This document shows, in pieces, positions 45,874 through 54,638 of a DNA stretch of 64,000 nt; within the stretch, counting starts at the first letter, position 1; every line of letters starts with the position of its first letter. Both the position numbers and the translations under genes were made by a program. A model generated the notes under the pieces. That model worked only from the letters and a program-made list of their open reading frames with translations. It was not told where the DNA came from and did no database searches. The DNA comes from Suicoccus acidiformans (lineage in GTDB: Bacteria > Bacillota > Bacilli > Lactobacillales > Aerococcaceae): contig NZ_CP023434.1 of assembly GCF_003546865.1 (NCBI RefSeq), positions 1,364,001 through 1,428,000 of the forward strand, read 5' to 3'.

Positions 45874-46305
45874 CTAAACCAAACGCGTGTGTATATCCTC
45901 CGCAACGTCCGCCACAGTTAACTTCGCCAGCTCGGCTTCCATCGTTTTTTGGATAAGGGTGAGGCGATTGCTGAGGGCTGCTTCAATATGACTGCCAATG
46001 GGGCACTCAGGGTCGGGCTGGTCGTGCATGCTGAAAAGCCCAGCATCATCCACTGCATCGACGGCCATATATACATCATAGAAGCGAATCTCGTCCAAAG
46101 GCTTCAGCAAACGAATGCCCGCCCGACCTTGTTGCGTTTCAATCATCCCAGCTGCCTTCAAAGAAGACATCAAATTGCGAATCGTCATCGGATTCGTCCC
46201 AACACTATTAGCCAGCAGCGCACTCGTCACCGGCTGCTGATTCGAGAAATACTCAATCGCCCCCAACATATGAATCGCAATTGTAAAGCGACTCGAAATC
46301 TGCAT
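45874..46305 (-). CDS. Rrf2-family transcriptional regulator (YwnA-like)
   Basis: The 143-residue winged-helix regulator has SSRFTIAIHMLGAIEYFSNQ at the start, a recognition helix region SVGTNPMTIRNLMSSLKAAGMI and wing GRAGIRLLKPLDEI. Iron-sulfur Rrf2 proteins such as IscR carry three cysteines, but here only one remains (PECPIGSHI), so it likely does not bind a cluster and resembles the YwnA/CymR side of the family. The target genes are not evident. Confidence 0.9.
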   Translation of the reverse strand: MQISSRFTIAIHMLGAIEYFSNQQPVTSALLANSVGTNPMTIRNLMSSLKAAGMIETQQGRAGIRLLKPLDEIRFYDVYMAVDAVDDAGLFSMHDQPDPECPIGSHIEAALSNRLTLIQKTMEAELAKLTVADVAEDIHTRLV

Positions 46306-46910
46306 CTAAATCGCCCCCTTCCCTCTCAAGTTAATTATATCACAAAAAGTCCAAAGCTTTACAAAATGAGCCTGCAGCGGGACACGGTTTGTGGTGCTAG
46401 AAGCGGGTATGCGGTTTGCGCCACAAGCGAGTGTACGGCTTGCGCCACAATTTGCTTTAGCTGCTGAGATTAACAATCCTGCGACCCGCGACATTGCGGA
46501 TCCATTCCAGGGGCTTGCGGAATCCAGCTCCCCCCCACGAAAGCATTAATTCATTCCGTGGGAACCTCCGCCCACGGAATAAATTCCGCCGTTTATTCCG
46601 TCGGACCAGGTCCCACGGAAGTTTGAGCGATTATTCTTCCGTCGGACACCTTTCCCACGGAATTTTTATCCAATTTTATTCCGTCAGACCAGATCCCTAC
46701 GGAATCCTGTTGCGTATAGACGACGCACACAGGCTTGCGCAGAAATTTAGGGTAAGAACACGTCACGGCCCCCTGCCGTGGCTACCTCATTTATAGCAAT
46801 AAGGTAGCCTAAAGCAAGCTCTGCTTTAGGCTCAACCCTTTCAACCCAACCTTTCGCGCTTTGCGCAATAGACAGGGCGAAACGCAGAAATGTCAACCCT
46901 ATTCTTGCAC
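46306..46910. other. Gene-free spacer with family-2 palindromes and two hairpins
   Basis: Besides the array at 46553-46705 it holds a GCCACGG-type hairpin (46763-46783, CACGGCCCCCTGCCGTGG) and a GCCTAAAGC/GCTTTAGGC hairpin (46806-46830), which may end transcription of the osmoprotectant operon. No gene is seen. Confidence 0.6.
46553..46705. repeat. Family-2 phased palindromes, 4 copies
   Basis: Palindromes begin at 46553, 46595, 46636 and 46678 (spacing 42, 41, 42 bp). A shorter 20-bp palindrome of the same type lies at 46504. This is the longest family-2 array in the window. Confidence 0.88.
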
Positions 46911-48425
46911 TTATTCCAAGAATCCTGCTCCCTGCAGATACTCGCGGGCCACTTCGCGGGCCGGCCGGTCTTCGACGTCGACGGCGTAGTTCATGGCTTG
47001 CATCTCTTCTTCGCTAATGCGGCCGGCTAATTGGTTCAAAACCGGCTCAATTTCGGGATATTCTGCTAAGGTGTCCGCCAACAGTAAAGGCGCGCCTTGA
47101 TATGGCAGGAAGAGTTGCCGGTCGTCTTCTAAGAGGACTAAGTCGTAGCTGATGAGTTGGCTGTCGGTGGAATAGGCATCGATGACTTGGACTTCGTCGT
47201 TGGCGATGGCTTGGTAGCGCAGAGCCGGTTCCATAGTGGCCACTTCCATGTCCAAGCCGTACAGGGCCTGCAAGCCTTTGTTACCGTCTTCCCGGTCCGC
47301 AAATTCCAAGGTGAAGCCGGCGACTAAGTCATCCTCCAAAGCTTTCAAGTCCGAAATTGTCGCCAAATCGTGGGCTTCGGCAAAGTCACGTCGCACCGCT
47401 AAGGCGTAAGTATTTTGGAAGGCGAGGGGTTCTAAGTAGGCCATCTCGTATTCTTGCAAAATATGTTCGCGGGCAGCTTCGTAGACTTGACGCGGGTCGT
47501 TGGTCAAGTCGGTTGGTGGTGCCGTGAGCAAGGAATTGATGACCGTACCGCTAAATTCCGGGTAAATATCAATGTCCCCATTTTGCACGGCTTCAAAGAC
47601 AAAGGTCGTCTTGCCGAAGTTAGGCTTCACCGCCACTTCCAAGTCCGTCTCCGCCTCCAGCAACTGCTCGTACATATTGATCAAAATTTCCGGCTCCGCC
47701 CCCAGCTTCCCGCCGATGACCAGATCTGGCCCCGACTGACCCATGACGGGCACATAGGAGGCAACCACCACCAGAATCAGCGCGAGAAAGGACAGCACAA
47801 TCCGGCGCAAAAGCTGGTGCTCCAGCCAGCCGATGACGTAGTTGAAGATAATGGCCAGCAAGGCTGAGAAGATGGCTCCGAGGAGAATGAGCGACGTGTC
47901 GTGCCGGTCAATACCCAGCAGAATAAAGGAGCCTAGGCCACCCGCCCCGATGAGGGCCGCCAATGTGGCTGTCCCAATAATGGACACGGCCGCCGTGCGC
48001 ACCCCGGACATGAGCACTGGCATGGCCAGGGCTAGCTGAAACTTCCGCAACTTCTCCCAACGCGTCATGCCAAAGGCTTCGGCCGCCTCCTCCAAGGCTG
48101 GATCAATTTCCATAAAGCCGGTCAACGTATTTTGTAGAATTGGGAATAAAGCGTAAACGACTAAGGCAATGATGGCCGGCACAGTGCCAATCCCCACCAA
48201 AGGAATTAACAAGCCTAGAATGGCCAAGGACGGAATCGTCTGCACAACGGCCGACATTTGCAAGACGAATTGCCGAGCGCGCGGTCGTTCTTTGATGACA
48301 ATCGCCAGCGGCACCGCAATGAGAATCGCCAGCAACAAGGCCAGAAGCGAGATCTGCAAGTGCTCCAAGATTGCCTGACCCAAAGCGCCCCGCCGTTCAT
48401 TAAAGGTTGTCAGTAAAGCTTCCAT
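46911..48425 (-). CDS. Osmoprotectant ABC transporter, fused permease and binding protein (OpuB/BilE-like)
   Basis: The 504-residue fusion has residues about 1-205 as a BPD_transp_1 permease with five or six membrane segments and the EAAEAFGMTRWEKLRKFQLA loop. After a further membrane segment comes an OpuAC-type binding domain (about 225-500: LVIGGKLGAEPEILINMYEQ, IDIYPEFSGTVINSLL), exposed outside. It should import glycine betaine, carnitine or choline for osmotic protection. The ATG at 48425 is chosen because GGGGAG lies 6 bp upstream; it overlaps the ATPase gene by 26 bp. Confidence 0.92.
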   Translation of the reverse strand: MEALLTTFNERRGALGQAILEHLQISLLALLLAILIAVPLAIVIKERPRARQFVLQMSAVVQTIPSLAILGLLIPLVGIGTVPAIIALVVYALFPILQNTLTGFMEIDPALEEAAEAFGMTRWEKLRKFQLALAMPVLMSGVRTAAVSIIGTATLAALIGAGGLGSFILLGIDRHDTSLILLGAIFSALLAIIFNYVIGWLEHQLLRRIVLSFLALILVVVASYVPVMGQSGPDLVIGGKLGAEPEILINMYEQLLEAETDLEVAVKPNFGKTTFVFEAVQNGDIDIYPEFSGTVINSLLTAPPTDLTNDPRQVYEAAREHILQEYEMAYLEPLAFQNTYALAVRRDFAEAHDLATISDLKALEDDLVAGFTLEFADREDGNKGLQALYGLDMEVATMEPALRYQAIANDEVQVIDAYSTDSQLISYDLVLLEDDRQLFLPYQGAPLLLADTLAEYPEIEPVLNQLAGRISEEEMQAMNYAVDVEDRPAREVAREYLQGAGFLE

Positions 48426-49152
48426 TTGCATCTCCCCGCTTCTCAAAAAACTCCGCCACAAAATCATTCGCCGGCTGCGCTTGAATCCCCTCCGGCGTAT
48501 CCACCTGCTGAACCCGGCCGTCCTTAATAATGCAAATCCGGCCGCCCAAATAAAGCGCCTCAGACATCTGATGCGTCACAAACACAATCGTCAAATCCAA
48601 CTTCTCCTGCAAATCACGCATCTCATCCTGCAACTGCCGTCGGGTAATCGGATCCAGGGCCGAGAAAGGCTCATCCATCAACAAAACCTTCGGCTCCCCA
48701 ATCAACGCCCGCAAAATACCAACCCGCTGCTGCTCGCCCCCAGACAATTCCCGCGGATAGCGATCAGCATACACATCAGCTGCCATTCCTACCCGGTCCA
48801 ACCAATCGCGGGCCTTCTGCCGCCGGACGTCCTTGGCCATCCCCTTCATCTCCGGAATCAACTCAATATTCTCCAACACCGTCAAGTTCGGAAACAGGGC
48901 AATTTTCTGTAAGACGTAGCCCATCTCCAAACGCAAATCACGCAAATCCATCGCCTGCGTATCCTGCCCATCAATCAGAATTTGCCCACCATCCGGGTCC
49001 TCCAGCCGATTCAGCAACTTCAACAAGGTCGTCTTACCACTTCCCGACGGCCCAACCAGCACGAAAAACTCATTATCCGCAATCTGCAAATCAATCGCCT
49101 CCAACACCACCTGGCCCGCAAACTCCTTCGCGACCCCCTTCACCTCAATCAT
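48400..49152 (-). CDS. Osmoprotectant ABC transporter ATP-binding protein (OpuCA-like, without CBS domains)
   Basis: The 250-residue ATPase has Walker A GPSGSGKTTLLKLL, Q-loop GYVLQKIALFPNLT, signature ELSGGEQQRVGILRAL, Walker B VLLMDEPFSALDP and switch FVTHQMSEAL. Typical OpuCA/OpuAA proteins continue with two CBS domains that sense ionic strength; these are absent here, so any osmotic control must be elsewhere. The ATG overlaps the last codons of a 35-residue reading frame by 8 bp. It is followed by the fused permease/binding gene. Confidence 0.93.
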   Translation of the reverse strand: MIEVKGVAKEFAGQVVLEAIDLQIADNEFFVLVGPSGSGKTTLLKLLNRLEDPDGGQILIDGQDTQAMDLRDLRLEMGYVLQKIALFPNLTVLENIELIPEMKGMAKDVRRQKARDWLDRVGMAADVYADRYPRELSGGEQQRVGILRALIGEPKVLLMDEPFSALDPITRRQLQDEMRDLQEKLDLTIVFVTHQMSEALYLGGRICIIKDGRVQQVDTPEGIQAQPANDFVAEFFEKRGDANGSFTDNL

Positions 49153-49252
49153 TCAGCGCAACCCCCTCTATCCAAAAATCCGCCAAATCCCAGTTCATTG
49201 CACCGAGATAGCTCATCGTCTGCTCACTTAGTCGTCTAATCCGATCATTCAT
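49145..49252 (-). CDS. Putative 35-residue leader peptide/microprotein of the osmoprotectant operon
   Basis: The frame starts at ATG 49252, 7 bp after GAGGAG, and ends inside the first codons of the ATPase gene (8-bp overlap). The product begins MNDRIRRLSEQTMSYLGAMN and ends in an acidic, Trp-containing helix (DLADFWIEGVALND). It looks amphipathic and soluble. Good ribosome binding site and overlap suggest translation coupled with the ATPase. I do not recognise the sequence; it could be a small regulatory subunit or just a coupling leader. Confidence 0.6.
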   Translation of the reverse strand: MNDRIRRLSEQTMSYLGAMNWDLADFWIEGVALND

Positions 49253-49428
49253 CCCTTATCTCCTCTGCTTTGTTGTATATTGAACATGTAATATAAGTAG
49301 TTAGAGGGTGAGTATAAAGAAAATGCCTAACAGGGTCAAGTGATATGAACTGGGCAGAAGTGGGTTAAGGACGGGGGAGTTTGTGGTGGAGACGCAGATT
49401 GCATAAATGGCGGTTTGACCAATATTGA

Positions 49429-50883
49429 CTATCGTGGTACAAACTTACCACGTAACTCAAACACGGATTCACTATCGTGGTAGAACTCCACCACGATAGT
49501 CTGGAGCCAGTTCACTTACGTGGTGCAGCCCTACCACGATAGTCAACTTCCTGTACTGAGCCAAAAAACGGGCTTATCCAACTAATTCGTTACAATTTCA
49601 GCTCCCAGCACCAATTCAACTCATTTAGCCCACCCATACTAAGTTCAGCTCACCAACAAAAGCCCAGCAACCACCTCGGATCAAAGAAAGGTTGATGCCA
49701 CGGCGCCCGCCGTGGCTTCCTTATCCTATTTAGAGTTGGAGCCCTAAAATTCATTGCGCAACAGAAACGCAAATTCCGAACAAACCACTTTGAATATTCC
49801 TGACTATCGTGGTGCACACTTACCACGTAACTCAAACACAGATTCACTATCGTGGTGCGCCCTCACCACGTAACTCAAACACGGATTCACTATCGTGGTA
49901 CAACTCCACCACGATAGTCTGGAGCCAGTTCACTTACGTGGTACAACTCTACCACGATAGTCAACTTCCTGTACTGAGCCAAAAAACGGGCTATCCAACT
50001 AATTCGTTACAAATTCAGCTCCCAGCACCAATTCCACTCAGTTAGCACACCCATACTAAGTTCAGCTCACTAACAAAAGCCCAGCAACCACCTCGGATCA
50101 AAGAAAGGTTAATGCCACGGCGCCCGCCGTGGCTTCCTTATCCTATTTAGAGTTGGCGCCCTAAAATTCATTGCGCAACAGAAGCGCAATTTCCGAACAA
50201 ACCGATTTGACTATTCCTGACTATCGTGGTGCACACTTACCACGTAACTCAAACACGGATTCACTATCGTGGTAGAACTCCACCACGATAGTCCAAACCC
50301 AATTCACTTACGTGGTGCGACCCTACCACGATAGTCTGGAGCCAGTTCACTTACGTGGTGCAGCCCTACCACGATAGTCAACTTCCTGTACTAAGCCAAA
50401 AAACTGGCTTCACCAATAAATTCAGCTACAATTTCCACTCCCAGCACCAATTCCACTCAGTTAGCCCACCCATACAAAGTTCAGCTCACCAACAAAAGCT
50501 CAGCACCCACCTCGAATCAAAGAAAGGTTGGTGCCAAGGCCCCCGCCGTGGCTTCCTTATCCTATTTAGAGTTGGAGCCCTAAAATTCATTGCGCAACAG
50601 AGGCGCAAATTTCAAATAAACCGCTTTGACTATTCCTGACTATCGTGGTGCACACTTACCACGTAACTCAAACACGGATTCACTATCGTGGTAGAACTCC
50701 ACCACGATAGTCTAAGCTCAGTTCACTTACGTGGTACAACTCCACCACGATAGTCCAAACCCAATTCACTTCCGTGGTAAGGTGCTACCACGTAAGTCAG
50801 TAGAGATGCGCTATAGCGTAGTAGGATGCTAACACGGGAGGCGGCGGATGTGCACTGGCGTGGAGTAGCCCTACCCAAGCGTG
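49429..50883. repeat. Phased palindrome array C (family 1, 15 clear and 2 decayed copies)
   Basis: Copies begin at 49429, 49472, 49515; 49803, 49846, 49889, 49932; 50220, 50263, 50306, 50349; 50639, 50682, 50725, 50768. Two degenerate copies at 50811 and 50854 keep the 43-bp phase. Groups are 374, 417 and 419 bp apart; 374 equals 417 minus one 43-bp unit. The sequence between groups, with a GCCACGGC/GCCGTGGC hairpin, is close to that of array B (shared GCTCCCAGCACCAATTC). The array fills the spacer between khpA and the osmoprotectant operon. Confidence 0.93.
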
Positions 50884-50994
50884 TCTAAAGCGAAGCGCTA
50901 TCACGGCACAACCACCCACGCCACAAACTACACCCACAATCCCCGCTCCAAACAAAAAGAAACTGCCAACAACAGCGTTGGCAGTTTCTTTTTG

Positions 50995-51252
50995 TTATGC
51001 TTGATCAGGTTCCCCTTCAGCTACGACAACACGTGAGCGTTTCTCACCTTTGGGACGGATACTGTAGACAATTGTGCGAATAGAGCGGATAACCCGGCCT
51101 TTACGGCCAATCACACGTCCAATATCCTCCGGATTTAAGTTTAAGTGGTACTCCATAAATTCATCCCCTTCAATAACTTCAACACTGAAGTCTTCAGGGT
51201 GCTCGATAAGTGGCGTTACCATACTCGTGATCAATTCAATAATGTTTGGCAT
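50995..51252 (-). CDS. khpA: KH-domain RNA-binding protein KhpA (YlqC)
   Basis: The 85-residue single KH domain has the GxxG loop in GRVIGRKGRVIRSIRTIV. KhpA binds many RNAs, usually with KhpB, and affects cell division and size in streptococci. It directly follows rpsP (42 bp), as in most Firmicutes. The usual next genes rimM-trmD-rplS are not adjacent here. The start at 51252 has AGAGGATG upstream. Confidence 0.94.
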   Translation of the reverse strand: MPNIIELITSMVTPLIEHPEDFSVEVIEGDEFMEYHLNLNPEDIGRVIGRKGRVIRSIRTIVYSIRPKGEKRSRVVVAEGEPDQA

Positions 51253-51294
51253 TTTGATATCATCCTCTACATTATAGTGCTATCGATTCAAAGC

Positions 51295-51558
51295 TTATTT
51301 AGATTCGTGGAACTTTTGCATAATTCCTTGAGAAGAGAATAAGTTGCGAACAGTATCAGAAGGTTGCGCACCTTCACCTAACCATTTCATTGCTAACTCT
51401 TCGTCGATATTTAATTCCTTAGGTTCAGCTACTGGATTGTAAGTACCGATTTGCTCAATAATACGACCATCACGTGGTGCACGCGCATCAGCAACAACAA
51501 TACGGTAGAAAGGTCTCTTCTTAGAACCCATACGTTTCATACGAATTTTAACTGCCAT
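51295..51558 (-). CDS. rpsP: 30S ribosomal protein S16
   Basis: The 87-residue ribosomal protein begins [20 protein letters not shown] and contains [22 protein letters not shown], both diagnostic. GGAGGTG lies 7 bp before the ATG. It precedes khpA on the same strand, and the signal recognition particle gene ffh lies 400 bp upstream. Confidence 0.98.
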   Translation of the reverse strand: MAVKIRMKRMGSKKRPFYRIVVADARAPRDGRIIEQIGTYNPVAEPKELNIDEELAMKWLGEGAQPSDTVRNLFSSQGIMQKFHESK

Positions 51559-51955
51559 TATTTCACCTCCGTTGCTTCTTGACTACAGTTAGATATACTA
51601 CCAGAAATCAAATCACCTGTAAACCTTTTTTTGTTTACAGGGAGCAAAAAATTCTAAAAACCGCGCCATACCGCAGTTTCCTCATGTAAAAAAATGCGCC
51701 CTAGCCGAAATTTCCCCTGCCAGACGCCAAAAACTGCCACACTGCTGGAACTTTTTACGCCTTACCAGCAACACAGCCCAGCTCCTGCACAAACACCCCA
51801 CTATTAAAAAAAGCCACAGCAACCGCCGTGGCCCTAATCCATTAACCCTAGCAATAAATACTCTAAATCCATGCATCAATCATACTTCATCTGTGCCTTG
51901 CGCAAATTCAACAATACCTCTGCATCAATTCGCCAAGCGAAGTGGTCGCCCAATC
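51559..51955. other. Spacer between ffh and rpsP
   Basis: No gene is seen in about 400 bp. A 9-bp hairpin CCTGTAAAC/GTTTACAGG (51622-51646) lies upstream of rpsP and could be part of its leader. A GCCAC/GTGGC hairpin near 51812-51830 resembles the GC-rich hairpin family and may end the ffh transcript. Confidence 0.5.
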
Positions 51956-53440
51956 TTAACGCCGCTTTTTCATCTTTCTTAAGCGGTTTTGGAGTTTCTT
52001 GTCTTCGCGCTCTTTCTCGAGCTGCTCTGGTGTTTTGAAGGCATTGTCCATACCTGGTAGGTTCATGCCAGGCATTCCTTGGCCGCCACCTGACATTTGA
52101 CGCATTTGGCGCATGGTTTTCTTCATGCCGGAAGTCTTGCCTTTGGATAGTTGGCTCATCATATCGCGTGACTGGTTGAACTGCTTAATCAGTTGGTTTA
52201 CTGCCTGCAAGTCCTGGCCACTCCCGCGCGCAATCCGGCGACGACGGCTTTGGGAGATGATGTCCGGATTGGCCCGCTCTTCCTTGGTCATGGAATAAAT
52301 AATCGCCTTCAAGTGGCCCATGTCCTTTTCATCAATATTCAAATCATCGATGCCGGGAATTTTGTTCAAGCCGGGAATCATCTTAATAATATCTTTGATG
52401 GAACCCATCTTATTGACTTGGTCGAGTTGCTCGAGGAAGTCGTCGAAACTGTAAGTTGCGTCCTTAATCTTGGCCGCCATCTCTTCCGCTTGCGCTTCGT
52501 CGTAATCCTTCTGGGCGCGCTCGATCAGCGTCATCATGTCCCCCATACCGAGAATACGGCTGGACATCCGTTCCGGATAGAATGGCTCTAAGGCGTCGAG
52601 TTTCTCGCCTTGACCGGTAAATTTAATCGGTTTTTGCGTAATTTCGCGAATCGACAAGGCCGCCCCACCGCGGGTGTCCCCGTCGAGTTTGGTAATGATT
52701 ACCCCGGTGATGTCCAAGGCTTCGTTAAAAGCCTGGGCCACATTCACTGCGTCCTGACCAGTCATCGCGTCAACCGTCAAGAGGATTTCTTGCGGTTGGA
52801 CGGCTGCTTTAATGTTGCGCAATTCGTTCATCAAGGTCTCATCAACGTGCAGGCGACCCGCCGTATCAATTAGAACCAAGTCATGGCCATTGTCCTTCGC
52901 ATAAGCTAAGGCTTCGCTGGCAATATCGACCGGATTGGCCTCGGTCCCCTTGCTGAAGACGTCAACGTCCAATTGGCGGGCGATAGTTTGCAGCTGGTCA
53001 ATAGCGGCCGGCCGGTAAACGTCAGCGGCGACAAGGAGCGGTTTACGTATTTTGGTTTCTTCGGTTAAGTAATTGGCTAACTTCCCGACAGTGGTCGTCT
53101 TACCGGCCCCTTGGAGACCCGCCATCATCATAACGGTTGGACCGCTGGTAGCTAAGATTACTTCCTCGCGCTCGCCGCCCATTAATTCGGTTAACTCTTC
53201 ATCAACAATCTTCAATACTTGCTGGGCCGGTGTCAATGACTCCAGCACATCAGATCCCAGCGCCCGCTCATTCACCCGGCGGACAAAGGTCTTCACCACT
53301 TGGAAATTGACGTCCGCTTCTAAGAGCGCTAGACGAATTTCCCGCATCATCTGCTTCAAATCTGCTTCAGTAATCTGACCCCCGGTCCCTACTGAAGAAA
53401 TCGCATTTTGGAGGCGTTCGGATAATCCTTCAAATGCCAT
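51956..53440 (-). CDS. ffh: Signal recognition particle protein Ffh
   Basis: The 494-residue SRP54 GTPase brings ribosomes making membrane proteins to FtsY. The N domain begins MAFEGLSERLQNAISSVGTG. The G domain has G1 AGLQGAGKTTTVGKLA, DVYRPAA, DTAGRLHVD and TKLDGDTRGG. The M domain (from about residue 325) holds the signal-peptide groove, the RNA-binding SRRRRIARGSG motif and a Met-rich segment (MRQMSGGGQGMPGMNLPGMD). It follows ylxM by 14 bp on the same strand. Confidence 0.98.
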   Translation of the reverse strand: MAFEGLSERLQNAISSVGTGGQITEADLKQMMREIRLALLEADVNFQVVKTFVRRVNERALGSDVLESLTPAQQVLKIVDEELTELMGGEREEVILATSGPTVMMMAGLQGAGKTTTVGKLANYLTEETKIRKPLLVAADVYRPAAIDQLQTIARQLDVDVFSKGTEANPVDIASEALAYAKDNGHDLVLIDTAGRLHVDETLMNELRNIKAAVQPQEILLTVDAMTGQDAVNVAQAFNEALDITGVIITKLDGDTRGGAALSIREITQKPIKFTGQGEKLDALEPFYPERMSSRILGMGDMMTLIERAQKDYDEAQAEEMAAKIKDATYSFDDFLEQLDQVNKMGSIKDIIKMIPGLNKIPGIDDLNIDEKDMGHLKAIIYSMTKEERANPDIISQSRRRRIARGSGQDLQAVNQLIKQFNQSRDMMSQLSKGKTSGMKKTMRQMRQMSGGGQGMPGMNLPGMDNAFKTPEQLEKEREDKKLQNRLRKMKKRR

Positions 53441-53454
53441 CGTATCAAACTCCT

Positions 53455-53787
53455 TTAATCATCTAATTCTTTCAATTCATCTACTAATAATAGTAGTTCT
53501 TGCGCACTTTGTCGAGTATGAATCCCAGAAGCTAACTGATCCAAAAGTTCCCGCCGCTCTTTCGCCTTCACCAAAAGGCCCAACTTCGCCTCATACTCCT
53601 CCAAGCTCGCCTCCGCCTGCTTCACCGTCCGATGCACCGCCTGGCGGCTAATCTCATACTGCTCAGCAATCTCCGCCAAAGACAAATCATCTGCATAATA
53701 TAACTGAACCAGCTCTTGTTGGTGGGCCGTTAATAAATCCCAATAATACCCAATGAGCTGGTTCACACGTAGTGTTTTCTCTAACAT
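53455..53787 (-). CDS. ylxM: YlxM, SRP-associated helix-turn-helix protein
   Basis: The 110-residue UPF0122 family protein is a sigma-like helix-turn-helix, with LIGYYWDLLTAHQQELVQLYYADDLSLAEIAEQYEISRQAVHRTVK. In Firmicutes it precedes ffh and modulates SRP GTPase activity in streptococci. Only 14 bp separate it from ffh, so they share a message. The ATG is preceded by GGAGGATTTAAGGCGA. Confidence 0.95.
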   Translation of the reverse strand: MLEKTLRVNQLIGYYWDLLTAHQQELVQLYYADDLSLAEIAEQYEISRQAVHRTVKQAEASLEEYEAKLGLLVKAKERRELLDQLASGIHTRQSAQELLLLVDELKELDD

Positions 53788-53885
53788 TCGCCTTAAATCC
53801 TCCCTGACATATGTTCACCAGAAAATTACAGCAAAATCACCATAAACCCAGGGAAATTCGCCTTACTCACCGATCAGACGACCGA

Positions 53886-54266
53886 CTAATCATGCGCCGT
53901 CCAATCCGCGCGATAATCAATAAACTCCGCCAAGCGCTCCGCCATATCATCCGGCGTCGAATGCTCCAAAATCTCCGCAATATCATGCACTTCGGACTTC
54001 TCATAACCTAAAGCATTCACCAAGAAATACTCCCAAACCTCATGCTTGCGAATCAAACTCGTCGCCAAATCATTCCCCTTATCCGTCAGGCGTACCCCTT
54101 GATAAGGCCGCAAATCAACAAGCTCCTCCTCGGCCAGCTTCTTCAACATCTCCGTGACAGACGCCGGTGAGACACTCAGCCCTTGCGCTATATCCTTATT
54201 CGCAACACGGTCCCCCTGACCGAACTCATAAATATATTTTACATAATCTTCTCTACTTTGTGACAT
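53886..54266 (-). CDS. DtxR-family metal-dependent regulator (MntR/ScaR type, short)
   Basis: The 126-residue regulator has a winged helix (about residues 4-62: DIAQGLSVSPASVTEMLKKLAEEELVDL) and a dimerisation and metal-binding domain (HEVWEYFLVNALGY, DIAEILEHS). Residue Asp7 and the EILEH and HEVWE sites agree with manganese- or iron-sensing members. ScaR/MtsR-like relatives also have a C-terminal SH3-like domain, which is missing, so the protein has the MntR length. The ATG at 54266 follows AAGGTGG by 8 bp. No metal transporter is nearby. Confidence 0.88.
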   Translation of the reverse strand: MSQSREDYVKYIYEFGQGDRVANKDIAQGLSVSPASVTEMLKKLAEEELVDLRPYQGVRLTDKGNDLATSLIRKHEVWEYFLVNALGYEKSEVHDIAEILEHSTPDDMAERLAEFIDYRADWTAHD

Positions 54267-54308
54267 CTTGTATTCCACCTTTGCATTATACATTTCATAT
54301 TTTACCAC

Positions 54309-54638
54309 GTTTTAAACCATGCGACAAATATTTAATCAAGCACCTATCCCTATATTTACAAGCAAAAAAGTTAGGAACACCTGCAATCAAGCGCCGAATA
54401 TACCCCTTCACCTGAAAAAATAAAAATGCGTCTCAACTGCACTCTATTGCATACAAAATGGCTACAAGCAAAGCGGTCTTTTCTGCGCCTATCCTTTGCT
54501 ACTGCCCAAAGGGAAAAGTGCCTTCAGTCACCAGCCTAAAAGCAGTACAAGAGCGTCCTTTCAAGCAAGCCAGCCTGCCCAAACTTCCGCGAAGAATTCG
54601 TTCCAAGCCAGCGCTGGAGAGCGGTCCTCGCCATATAT
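54309..54638. other. Spacer between the DtxR gene and gtfB
   Basis: No gene is found in about 330 bp. Open frames on the plus strand here (from 54458 and 54496) continue antisense into gtfB and have no ribosome binding sites. I see no palindromes of either family. Confidence 0.5.

Noticed and set aside
52193-52591. 132-codon frame antisense to ffh
   Set aside because: Shadow of the ffh coding sequence.
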